Part shown: piece by piece, positions 1-7,247 of the stretch
Position numbering within the stretch: the stretch's first letter is position 1
Layout of the letters: every line of letters begins with the position of its first letter
Source of the DNA: Nocardia sputorum
Lineage (GTDB): Bacteria; Actinomycetota; Actinomycetes; Mycobacteriales; Mycobacteriaceae
Length of the DNA stretch: 64,000 bases
Direction: 5' to 3'
Assembly (NCBI RefSeq): GCF_027924405.1
Contig: NZ_AP026978.1
Span: 3,038,001 to 3,102,000 of the forward strand
Translations under genes and position numbers: made by a program
The notes under the pieces: generated by a model
What the model was told of the DNA's origin: nothing
The model's database searches: none
What the model saw: only the letters and a program-made list of their open reading frames with translations

Positions 1-71
1 TCTACCAACTGGCCGACGCGTTCACCGAGATTCGCGACCAGTTGGTCGCCGGCCCGTCGGCCGATCGATGA
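1..71 (+). CDS. C-terminal end of an unidentified protein (cut by window edge)
   Basis: An open frame enters from the left edge and ends at TGA 69-71, giving a tail ending in VAGPSADR. Codon use is normal for the genome, so this is probably the last 22 or so residues of a gene lying to the left. Too little remains to name it. It is followed by about 150 bases of non-coding DNA before gnd. Confidence 0.5.
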   Translation, partial: YQLADAFTEIRDQLVAGPSADR

Positions 72-229
72 ATCGCTCGGTTGTGGTCACCTCGAGCGCT
101 CGCGATGCCGTCCGGATCCGCACCGATGCGGTAGGTAAGGTCTGAAGCGTCGTGGAACGGACTCCACGATGCAGCCGCCGAAGTCCTTCGCGCGGACGCG
201 CCGCCCTGTCGAACGAAGAGAGCTGATTG

Positions 230-1675
230 ATGCCGACCTCCACAGCGCGTGCACAGATCGGGGTCACCGGTCTGGCGGTCATGGGTAGCAACATCGCACG
301 GAACTTCGCCAGGAACGGCTATACCGTTGCGCTGCACAACCGTACCGTCGCCAAGACCGACGCACTGCTCGAGGCCCACGGCGACGACGGCGACTTCGTG
401 CGCACCGAGACCGTCGAGGAGTTCGTCGCCGCGCTCGAGAAGCCGCGCCGCGTGCTGATCATGGTGAAGGCGGGCGCGGCCACCGACGCGGTGATCGAGG
501 AACTGGCGGACGCGATGGAGCCGGGCGACATCATCATCGACGGCGGAAATGCCCTCTACACCGATACCATCCGGCGCGAGGCCGCGATGCGTGAGCGCGG
601 GCTGAACTTCGTCGGAGCGGGCATCTCCGGTGGAGAGGAGGGCGCTCTCAACGGCCCCGCGATCATGCCGGGCGGTCCCAAGGAGTCCTACGACTCGCTG
701 GGGCCGCTGCTGGAGTCGATCGCCGCCAAGGTCGACGGAACGCCTTGCTGCACCCATATCGGTCCCGACGGTTCCGGACATTTCGTCAAGATGGTGCACA
801 ACGGCATCGAGTACGCCGACATGCAGTTGATCGGGGAGGCCTACCACCTGTTCCGCGACGCGCTCGGTTTCGATGCCAAGCAGATCGCCGACGTGTTCAC
901 CCAGTGGAACTCCGGCGACCTGGAGAGCTACCTCGTCGAGATCACCGCCGAGGTGCTGAATCAGGTCGACGCCAAGACGGGCAAGCCGCTCGTCGACGTG
1001 ATCGTCGACGCGGCGGAACAGAAGGGCACCGGGCGCTGGACGGTGAAGTCCGCGCTCGATCTCGGTGTGCCGGTCACCGGCATCGCCGAAGCGGTGTTCG
1101 CGCGGGCGCTGTCCGGTTCCCGCGAGCAGCGCAAAGCCGCGCGCGGCTTGGCCTCGGGCCGGCTGGCCGACAAGCCCACCGACGTGGAGCAGTTCACCGA
1201 GGACATCCGGCAGGCGCTCTACGCCTCCAAGGTGGTCGCCTACGCGCAGGGCTTCGACCAGATCGCGGCGGGCAGTGCCGAATACGACTGGGACCTGCGC
1301 CCCGGCGATCTCGCGACGATCTGGCGTGGCGGCTGCATCATCCGCGCCCGATTCCTCAACCGGATCAAGGAAGCCTACGACGAGAACCCCGCGCTGCCGA
1401 GCTTGATCCTGGCGCCGTACTTCCGCGAGGCGATCGAGACGGCCATCGACAGCTGGCGCCGGGTCGTGGCCACCGCGACCCTGCTGGGCATCCCGGTGCC
1501 CGCGTTCGCCTCGTCCCTGTCCTACTACGACGCCCTGCGCGCCGAGCGTCTTCCGGCCGCGCTCACCCAGGGGCAGCGGGACTTCTTCGGCGCGCACACC
1601 TACGAGCGCGTGGACGCCGATGGGAAGTTCCACACGCTCTGGAGCGGTGACCGCAGCGAGGTCCGCGCCGACTAG
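230..1675 (+). CDS. gnd: 6-phosphogluconate dehydrogenase, decarboxylating
   Basis: Cytosolic pentose-phosphate enzyme that oxidises and decarboxylates 6-phosphogluconate to ribulose 5-phosphate with NADP+. The N-terminal Rossmann fold shows the nucleotide-binding GLAVMGSNIARN near residue 12. The family signature GAGISGGEEGA and IMPGG lie near residues 130-150, and the catalytic segment GSGHFVKMVHNGIEYADMQL lies near residue 183. The 481-residue length is normal for the long, dimeric form. A TTG lies one codon upstream (227) and could also start, but ATG 230 is preferred. A strong hairpin follows the stop, so the gene is probably monocistronic. Identity is secure from motifs and length. Confidence 0.96.
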   Translation: MPTSTARAQIGVTGLAVMGSNIARNFARNGYTVALHNRTVAKTDALLEAHGDDGDFVRTETVEEFVAALEKPRRVLIMVKAGAATDAVIEELADAMEPGDIIIDGGNALYTDTIRREAAMRERGLNFVGAGISGGEEGALNGPAIMPGGPKESYDSLGPLLESIAAKVDGTPCCTHIGPDGSGHFVKMVHNGIEYADMQLIGEAYHLFRDALGFDAKQIADVFTQWNSGDLESYLVEITAEVLNQVDAKTGKPLVDVIVDAAEQKGTGRWTVKSALDLGVPVTGIAEAVFARALSGSREQRKAARGLASGRLADKPTDVEQFTEDIRQALYASKVVAYAQGFDQIAAGSAEYDWDLRPGDLATIWRGGCIIRARFLNRIKEAYDENPALPSLILAPYFREAIETAIDSWRRVVATATLLGIPVPAFASSLSYYDALRAERLPAALTQGQRDFFGAHTYERVDADGKFHTLWSGDRSEVRAD

Positions 1676-1685
1676 CCGGGCGCAA

Positions 1686-1716
1686 GCGCAGTGCGGGGTT
1701 CGTTCCCGCACTGCGC
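1686..1716. terminator. Hairpin terminator between gnd and ctpJ
   Basis: A perfect 12-base stem (GCGCAGTGCGGG, 1686-1697) pairs with 1705-1716 around a 7-base loop. It lies in the short gap between two convergent genes, so it can serve both strands. There is no long T-run, which is common in high-GC actinomycetes. Confidence 0.75.
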
Positions 1717-1728
1717 ATCCGGTTCCGG

Positions 1729-3696
1729 TCAGTCGCGTATTCCGGCAGCTCGCTCCCACGCCGCCCGGCGCAGCAGGCGCAGTCCGTTGAGCCCGACGAT
1801 CACGGTGGAACCCTCGTGCCCGGCGACGCCGAGCGGAAGCGGTAGCGTTCCGGCGAGATCCCAGACGGCCAGCACGCCGATGAAGGTGGCGGCGATGGCG
1901 AGGTTCGCCAGCACTACCCGCCGCGCCTGCCGCGACAGCGCGATCACCGCCGGGATAGCGGTCAGATCGTCGCGCACGACGACGGCGTCGGCGGTCTGCA
2001 AGGTCAGGTCGGAGCCGGCGCCCCCCATGGCGATGCCGACCTCAGCCGTGGCGAGGGCCGGGGCGTCGTTGATGCCGTCGCCGACCACGGTCACTTTCCG
2101 TCCGTCCTTCTGCAGTTCCCGCACGGCGGTCACCTTGTCGTCGGGCAGGAGTTCGGCCCGCACATCGGTGATGCCCAACTCGGCGGCGAGCCGGTCGGCG
2201 GCGGCGCGGTTGTCGCCGGTCAGCAGCACCGGCGCGGTGCCGGTCACCGCGCTGCTCGCGCGCACGGCGGCCTCCGCTTCGGGGCGGAGCCGGTCGGTCA
2301 GGGCCAGCACTCCGATCGGCCGATGCTCACAGGTGACGACCACGGCGGTGTAGCCGTCGGCGTGGAATGCGTCGACGGCGGTGTGCGGGGAGTGGCTTTG
2401 ATCAGCGGGACGCGACGCCGTGGGGGAGACGACACCGACGAGGCGATCGCCCACGCGAGCGGTCACGCCGCGACCGGGGTATGCCGTGAACTCGGTGGCC
2501 TCGGACAGTCGCAGATCCCGGCGCCGGGCCGCGCGCACGATCGCCGCCGCCAGCGGGTGTTCACTCGGGCGCTCGGCCGACGCGGCGAGCGCGAGCAACT
2601 CGTCGTCGGTGAATCGTTCGTCGAGGCGGCGTATTTCGGCGAGCTCGGGGATGCCGCGGGTCAGGGTGCCGGTCTTGTCGAAGGCGATGTGTGTGGTGGC
2701 GCCGAGCTTCTCCATGACGACCGCGGATTTGACCAGGACGCCGTGGCGACCGGCATTGGCGATCGCCGCCAGCAGCGGCGGCATGGTGGCCAGCACGACC
2801 GCGCAGGGGGAGGCGACGATCATGAATGTCATCGCGCGCAAGAGCGCTTGCCGCACGGTGTCGCCGAACAGCAGGGGAACGATGAAGACCGCGAGGGTGA
2901 CCGCGACCATGCCTATCGAGTAGCGCTGTTCTATCTTCTCGATGAAAAGCTGGGTGCGCGCCTTGGTTTGGGCCGCCTGCTCGACCAGGGCCGCGATCCG
3001 GGCGACCACGGAGTCCTCTGCACGGCGCTCGACGCGGACTCGCAGCGCGCCGGTGCCGTTGAGTGTGCCCGCGAACACCTCGTCGCCCGCGGTCTTGTCG
3101 ACCGGCAGAGGTTCACCGGTGATGGTGGCTTGATCGACCTCGCTGCCGCCGGAGAGCACCGTCGAGTCCGCGGCGATCCGCTCACCGGGGCGCACCACCA
3201 CGACATCCCCGACGCGCAGGTCCGCGGCGTGCACCGTCTCCTCGGCGCCGTCGGCGGCGACCCGGGTCGCGGTGTCCGGCGTGAGGTCGAGCAATCCGCG
3301 TACCGAGTCCTCGGTTCTGGCGGTGGCCAGCGCTTCGAGGGCGCCGGAAGTCGCGAAGATGACGATCAGCAACGCGCCGTCGGTGATCTGGCCGATGGCG
3401 GCCGCGCCGATCGCCGCCGCGACCATGAGCAGGTCGACATCGAGCGTCTTGTCCCGCAACGCCTGTAAGCCGGCCCATCCCGGTTCCCATCCGCCCGCGG
3501 CGTAGCAGGCGAGGTAGAGGCCCCACCACAGCCATTGCGGACCATCGGCCAGCTGCATCGCGAGACCGGCGAGGAAGAACGCCACCGCCAGGGCGGCCCA
3601 CCGTACTTCCGGCAGGGCGAACAGCCGAGTCCGGCGCGTGAGCACGCGATCGGACGGCGGAGTCGGACGGGTCGGCGCGAGTGTCGGCGCGGCCAC
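1729..3696 (-). CDS. ctpJ: P1B-type metal-exporting ATPase, CtpD/CtpJ class (Co2+/Fe2+/Ni2+)
   Basis: Inner-membrane P-type ATPase expected to pump divalent transition metal out of the cell. It shows the actuator TGEP motif, the membrane metal site SPC in IVASPCAVVLAT, the phosphorylation site DKTGTLT and the hinge motif VVGDGINDAPAL. In the last membrane region it has HEGSTVIVGLN. SPC plus HEG(S/G)T marks the P1B-4 subgroup, known for Co/Fe efflux. There is no N-terminal metal-binding domain, also typical of that group; length is 655 aa. The GTG start at 3696 has GGAGGTG just upstream. It is divergent from nmtR, the same pairing as ctpJ/nmtR in Mycobacterium tuberculosis. Exact metal preference is inferred. 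Confidence 0.9.
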   Translation of the reverse strand: MAAPTLAPTRPTPPSDRVLTRRTRLFALPEVRWAALAVAFFLAGLAMQLADGPQWLWWGLYLACYAAGGWEPGWAGLQALRDKTLDVDLLMVAAAIGAAAIGQITDGALLIVIFATSGALEALATARTEDSVRGLLDLTPDTATRVAADGAEETVHAADLRVGDVVVVRPGERIAADSTVLSGGSEVDQATITGEPLPVDKTAGDEVFAGTLNGTGALRVRVERRAEDSVVARIAALVEQAAQTKARTQLFIEKIEQRYSIGMVAVTLAVFIVPLLFGDTVRQALLRAMTFMIVASPCAVVLATMPPLLAAIANAGRHGVLVKSAVVMEKLGATTHIAFDKTGTLTRGIPELAEIRRLDERFTDDELLALAASAERPSEHPLAAAIVRAARRRDLRLSEATEFTAYPGRGVTARVGDRLVGVVSPTASRPADQSHSPHTAVDAFHADGYTAVVVTCEHRPIGVLALTDRLRPEAEAAVRASSAVTGTAPVLLTGDNRAAADRLAAELGITDVRAELLPDDKVTAVRELQKDGRKVTVVGDGINDAPALATAEVGIAMGGAGSDLTLQTADAVVVRDDLTAIPAVIALSRQARRVVLANLAIAATFIGVLAVWDLAGTLPLPLGVAGHEGSTVIVGLNGLRLLRRAAWERAAGIRD

Positions 3697-3748
3697 GGGT
3701 CACCTCCAGGAGAGCAGTCGAACGATCGCGCCGACCATATCAGAAAAC

Positions 3749-3764
3749 ATGAACATGTCTTCAT
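3749..3764. promoter_or_regulatory. Probable NmtR operator in the ctpJ/nmtR divergent promoter
   Basis: ATGAACATGTCTTCAT is an inverted repeat with ATGAA/TTCAT arms. It sits in an AT-rich patch between the divergent ctpJ and nmtR starts. Its arms resemble ArsR/SmtB-family operators. Binding by NmtR is inferred from position and family. Confidence 0.65.
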
Positions 3765-3790
3765 TTGTTCTTGGAGTATGCTTCTCAGTC

Positions 3791-4174
3791 ATGGGACACG
3801 GCGTGGAGGGCAGGGATCGCCCTGCCGCGCGCCTGGACCCCGAATCGGCCGGCCATGTGGCGACCACGTTGCAGGCACTGGCCACGCCGAGCCGGTTGAT
3901 GATCCTCACCGAACTGCGTCAGGGCCCGCTGCCGGTGAGCGCGCTCGCCGACGCCATCGGGATGGAACAGTCCGCCGTCTCCCATCAGCTGCGGCTGCTG
4001 CGCAATCTCGGGCTGGTCACGGGCACTCGCACCGGCCGCAGCATCGTCTACAGCCTCTACGACAACCACGTCGCTCAACTGCTGGACGAGGCGATCTACC
4101 ACAGCGAGCATCTGCGGCTAGGGCTGGCCGACCGCCCCGAGACCGCAGGCCGACTGTCGGAAATCGATCGGTAA
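3791..4174 (+). CDS. nmtR: ArsR/SmtB-family metal sensor NmtR
   Basis: Cytosolic winged-helix repressor that senses Ni2+/Co2+ and releases DNA when metal binds. The ATG at 3791 gives a protein beginning MGHGVEGRDRP, nearly the same start as M. tuberculosis NmtR, in which the N-terminal Gly-His is part of the nickel site. The recognition helix EQSAVSHQLRLLRNLGLV and the wing are clear near residues 57-80. The alpha-5 ligand region is kept as YDNHVAQLLDEAIYHSEHL. Length is 127 aa. The same frame is open upstream to 3638, but that would overlap the ctpJ promoter and lose the conserved N-terminus. It likely represses ctpJ and itself through the palindrome at 3749-3764. Confidence 0.92.
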   Translation: MGHGVEGRDRPAARLDPESAGHVATTLQALATPSRLMILTELRQGPLPVSALADAIGMEQSAVSHQLRLLRNLGLVTGTRTGRSIVYSLYDNHVAQLLDEAIYHSEHLRLGLADRPETAGRLSEIDR

Positions 4175-4183
4175 ATCCACCGC

Positions 4184-4214
4184 TTGACCTGGAGCGCACT
4201 CCAGCACTTAGTGT
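4184..4214 (+). promoter_or_regulatory. Promoter with MerR-family geometry upstream of the LLM oxidoreductase
   Basis: A -35-like TTGACC (4184-4189) and a -10-like TAGTGT (4209-4214) are separated by 19 bases. Inside the spacer lies the inverted repeat TGGAGCGCACTCCA. An over-long 19-20 base spacer holding a dyad is the hallmark of promoters activated by MerR-family proteins. No merR-like gene is visible in the window, so the regulator would act in trans. Confidence 0.65.
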
Positions 4215-4252
4215 GCGGTCGTACAGGATTGTCCACCGGAAGGGATCGGTTC

Positions 4253-5128
4253 ATGGAACTCGGTTTTCACGTCCCCATCTTCGACATCGACGGCGGTACG
4301 ACCGCCATCGCCGGTGAGCTGGCGCGAGTGGGCGCGGCCGCCGAGGCGTCCGGAGCGACCTGGTTGTCGTTCATGGACCACTACTTCCAGATCGAGCCGA
4401 CCGGGCTGCCCGCGGAGGCGAACATGCTGGAGGGTTACACCACCCTCGGGTACTTGGCCGCGCACACCTCGCGCGTCGACCTCGGCCTGCTCGTCACCGG
4501 CGTGACCTATCGCCACCCCGGCCTGCTCGCCAAGATCGTCACCACTCTCGACGTGCTGTCGGGTGGCCGGGCCGTGCTCGGGATCGGCGCCGCGTGGTTC
4601 GAACGCGAACACCACGGGCTGGGCGTGCCGTACCCGTCGACCGCCGAGCGGTTCGAGCGGCTGGAGGAGGCGTTGCGCATCTGCCGTCAGATGTGGGACC
4701 CGCAGGACAACGGGCCGTTCGAGGGGAAGCACTACCAACTGGCCGAGACGCTGTGCTCGCCGCAGCCCATCAATCGGCCCAAAGTGCTCATCGGCGGCGG
4801 GGGAGAGCGCAAGACGCTGCGGTTGGTCGCGCAATACGGCGACGCCTGCAACTTGTTCGGCTCCTCGCCCGCGGACGTCGAGCACAAGCTCGAGGTGCTG
4901 CGCCGGCATTGCGACGACGTCGGCCGGAATTACGACGATATTCGCAAAACGATCATCGCCAACAATCCGCGGCCGAACCCGGATAACCGGGACGAATTCG
5001 TCCGGCAGATGGCGGACTACGCGAAACTCGGCATCGAAACCGCCATCGTCACGCCGACTACCGGCTCCCCGGCGGCGTGGATCGATGGCATGTCGCCCGC
5101 CGTCCAGCAGTTGGCCGAACTCGGCTGA
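4253..5128 (+). CDS. LLM-class (luciferase-like) F420-dependent oxidoreductase
   Basis: TIM-barrel oxidoreductase of the luciferase-like superfamily, predicted cytosolic and probably using F420 or FMN. The 291-residue protein has GATWLSFMDHYFQ near the N-terminus, the typical LDVLSGGRAVLGIGAAWFEREHHGLG segment at residues 100-125, and LIGGGGERKTLRLVAQYGDACN around residue 180. ATG 4253 is preceded by GGAAGGGA; upstream codons in the same frame fall in the promoter and are unlikely to be translated. Substrate is unknown. The MerR-type promoter just upstream suggests induction by a chemical or redox signal. Confidence 0.85.
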   Translation: MELGFHVPIFDIDGGTTAIAGELARVGAAAEASGATWLSFMDHYFQIEPTGLPAEANMLEGYTTLGYLAAHTSRVDLGLLVTGVTYRHPGLLAKIVTTLDVLSGGRAVLGIGAAWFEREHHGLGVPYPSTAERFERLEEALRICRQMWDPQDNGPFEGKHYQLAETLCSPQPINRPKVLIGGGGERKTLRLVAQYGDACNLFGSSPADVEHKLEVLRRHCDDVGRNYDDIRKTIIANNPRPNPDNRDEFVRQMADYAKLGIETAIVTPTTGSPAAWIDGMSPAVQQLAELG

Positions 5129-5177
5129 CGCAACGCAGTCCGCCATCGAGGCCGGCGCGGCGGAGGTATCGCGGTAT

Positions 5178-5209
5178 GGGCCCGGATCGCTTCACCGGAT
5201 GCCGGGCCC
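5178..5209. terminator. Possible bidirectional terminator
   Basis: GGGCCCGG (5178-5185) can pair with CCGGGCCC (5202-5209) around a 16-base loop in the gap between two convergent genes. The large loop and the self-complementary arms make this a weak call. Confidence 0.35.
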
Positions 5210-5260
5210 GGTCGGCGATTTCGCGGAAACGACCTCTGCGGAAGCCGGAGCGGCGCTCTG

Positions 5261-5743
5261 TCAGAGTTTGTAACCGATCTGGCGCAGCAGCTGTTTACGG
5301 GCGGCCTGGTCGTCGGCGGTCTCCACGCCGAGCGGCGCCGAACCGTCGATCACTCCGACGATTCCTCTGCCGAGTTCCGTTTCGGCGATCAGTACCTCCA
5401 CGGGATTGGCTGTGGCGCAGAATATTCCGCAGACTTCCGGAACCTGCTGGATCGCGTTGAGCACGTTGACGGGGTAGCCTTCCCGCAGAAAGACGATGAA
5501 CGAGTGCCCCGCCCCGAGGGCGGCCGCGTTCTTGGTGGCGAGTTCGACGAGGGAGTCGTCGTTGCCGGAGTGGCGGACGAGGCGAGGCCCGGAGGCCTCG
5601 CAGAACGCCAGCCCGAAGCGCAGATGGGGACCGACCCCGACCAGCGCTTCGTGCAGGTCTTCCACGGTCTTGATGAAATGGGACTGTCCGATGACGACGT
5701 TGAGATCGTCCGGCTTGTCGATGCGCACGGCTGTCAGATCCAC
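5261..5743 (-). CDS. Adenosine-specific kinase-like protein (PF04008)
   Basis: A 160-residue protein that matches from memory the small family once called DUF355 and later linked to adenosine-specific kinase activity in archaea. Family hallmarks are visible in order: GQSHFIKTVEDLHEAL (about residues 19-34), LRFGLAFCEASGPRLVRHSG (41-60), AAALGAGHSFIVFLR, NVLNAIQQVPEVCGIFCATANPVEVLIAET and GRGIVGVIDG. It is soluble, with no signal peptide. The biological role in bacteria is poorly known. It stands alone and convergent with the LLM gene. Confidence 0.85.
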   Translation of the reverse strand: MDLTAVRIDKPDDLNVVIGQSHFIKTVEDLHEALVGVGPHLRFGLAFCEASGPRLVRHSGNDDSLVELATKNAAALGAGHSFIVFLREGYPVNVLNAIQQVPEVCGIFCATANPVEVLIAETELGRGIVGVIDGSAPLGVETADDQAARKQLLRQIGYKL

Positions 5744-5851
5744 AGCGACATACTGCGCGCCGACGCTGCCGATTCATAGCATTTACGAATTAATTTTGCT
5801 CGCGTCGCGAAGGGTGGGGCTCGCCCCGCTCCCGAGGGCGCGGGCAGCGGC

Positions 5852-6604
5852 TCAACCGGTGCGGGAAGGCAGGTCCACGACCAGCGCTGTGGCGTTGTCT
5901 CTTCCTCCGGCCAGGAGCGCGGCGTCCACCAGCGAGTTGGCGATCACGGAAGCCGCCTCGCCCTCGGCGAGGATCGCCTTGACGGCCGCGATGCCCAGCG
6001 GCTTGTGCACTCCGTCGGTGCTCAGCAGCAGCCTGCCCGTGCTCGAGCCGGTGGCGGCATACCCGATGTGGTCCGGCCGGACGGTGCGGGCCGAGGTGGT
6101 GACCAGATGACCCATCCGCGCCGTGGGGACGCGCCCCCGGGCGCGGTAGAACTCGGCGACGGTGTGATCGGAAGTGATCTGATGCAGCACCCGGCCATTC
6201 CAGCGATACGCGCGACAGTCGCCGACCCACGCCACCTCGCAGGGGCCATCCGGATGACCGGCCGAGGGCAGCACCGCGACTACGAGCACGGCGTCGGCCG
6301 AGGGTTCCGGGACCTCCCGCAGCAGCTCGTCCTGTGCTGCCAGGATCCCCGCTCGCGCGCCGTCGCGGGCTCCGGCACGTGCCGCCGCGGCGGCCGCCGT
6401 GCGCGCCGCCCGGGCGCCGAGCAGATGGTCTCCGACACCGTCGGCGACGACGAATGCCGTCGCTCCGGTCAGCGCGTCGGTCTCGATCGCGACCGCGTCG
6501 GCGTTGATGGACCGTGACGCACGCCGACTGGCGGAAGCTCCCATGGACCCGCCCAGCCAGGATGTCTCGATCCGCGGCATGCTCGCGGTGGTACCGGTGT
6601 GCAT
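5852..6604 (-). CDS. PP2C-family serine/threonine phosphatase-like protein
   Basis: Metal-dependent protein phosphatase fold, about 250 residues. PP2C motifs are in order: NADAVA near the start, VVADGVGDH (aspartate pair region), VAWVGDCRAYRW, TSDHTVAEF, LLSTDGVHK and GGRDNATALVV near the end. These supply the acidic residues that bind the two Mn/Mg ions. ATG 6604 is chosen because GAGGAG precedes it by about 8 bases; the same frame runs to 6664 without a comparable ribosome site. No membrane or sensor domain is fused, so it is probably a stand-alone cytosolic phosphatase opposing a Ser/Thr kinase elsewhere. Confidence 0.8.
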   Translation of the reverse strand: MHTGTTASMPRIETSWLGGSMGASASRRASRSINADAVAIETDALTGATAFVVADGVGDHLLGARAARTAAAAAARAGARDGARAGILAAQDELLREVPEPSADAVLVVAVLPSAGHPDGPCEVAWVGDCRAYRWNGRVLHQITSDHTVAEFYRARGRVPTARMGHLVTTSARTVRPDHIGYAATGSSTGRLLLSTDGVHKPLGIAAVKAILAEGEAASVIANSLVDAALLAGGRDNATALVVDLPSRTG

Positions 6605-6800
6605 CAAGCTGGTCTCCTCGGAGTGGGCTGGGGAGTGCTGCCGACCAGCACACGTCAAGGACACCGCATCAGTATTTGGGCTTGGCGAGAGCCGGTTGTG
6701 GGAACGCTGAGAATTCGCTCTCGATCAGGTCACGGCCGGTGTCGACCGTCCTCTCGTGGAGCCTCGGCTTCCTTCGCGTCTGGTCGACAGCGAAGGGCCG

Positions 6801-6944
6801 GTGTCGTGGAGCGGAGTGCTGTGCGCGGTGGCCGCGGGTGCCGGACTGCTCCTGCTCGGCGAGGACATGCGGGCGACGCAGTGGCTCGGAATCGGTTTGG
6901 TGATCCTGGCGTGCGCCGGATCGGCGCGTGGCTCGCGGAACGAC
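6801..6944 (+). pseudogene. C-terminal remnant of an EamA/DMT-type transporter
   Basis: One frame here reads AVAAGAGLLLLGEDMRATQW followed by LGIGLVILACAGSARG. That is the characteristic final two-helix segment of EamA/RhtA-type metabolite transporters (the LLLGE...QWLGIGLV pattern). No matching N-terminal helices are found upstream in any frame, so only about 45 codons of a roughly 300-residue transporter survive. Confidence 0.6.
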
Positions 6945-7154
6945 GGCGCTGTGGGAGGTGCCGAAATGGCGGTGTCCAGCGCGGTAGACAAAGTCACCCA
7001 GTTTTTCCGATGTCGCTATGGCGCACTTGTTTCCGTCGCCACTGCCGACAGGCATCATGACTAGGCAGAACGCATTCCGGCCATAGCGATTTCGGTAGAC
7101 CGTGAAGTTGTCGGTGACGTAGACAACATCCGAAACTCGGTGGAATTCACCGCC
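6945..7154 (-). pseudogene. Coding-like fragment of unknown origin, no usable start
   Basis: The minus strand reads a protein-like stretch, YVTDNFTVYRNRYGRNAFCL then MMPVGSGDGNKCAIATSEKL, ending near FVYRAGHRHFGTSHSA. It opens just after a TAA and has no start codon until ATGATG near 7058, inside the sequence. Past about 6945 the frame continues only as shadow of the transporter remnant. It looks like a fossil of a small protein. Confidence 0.3.
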
Positions 7155-7247
7155 TTACCGGCGGGTACGTGATCGAATGCTCTGCAACTGACATTCAGAA
7201 CCCGTTGTGAGGCGTCACGGGTTCGCCGAATCCGGGAGGTTGTGGCG

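Noticed and set aside
2..1759. Long minus-strand open frame antisense to gnd
   Set aside because: It is a shadow of the GC-rich third-position pattern of gnd; its translation is Arg/Gly/His-rich with no domain, while the plus strand holds a clear complete enzyme.
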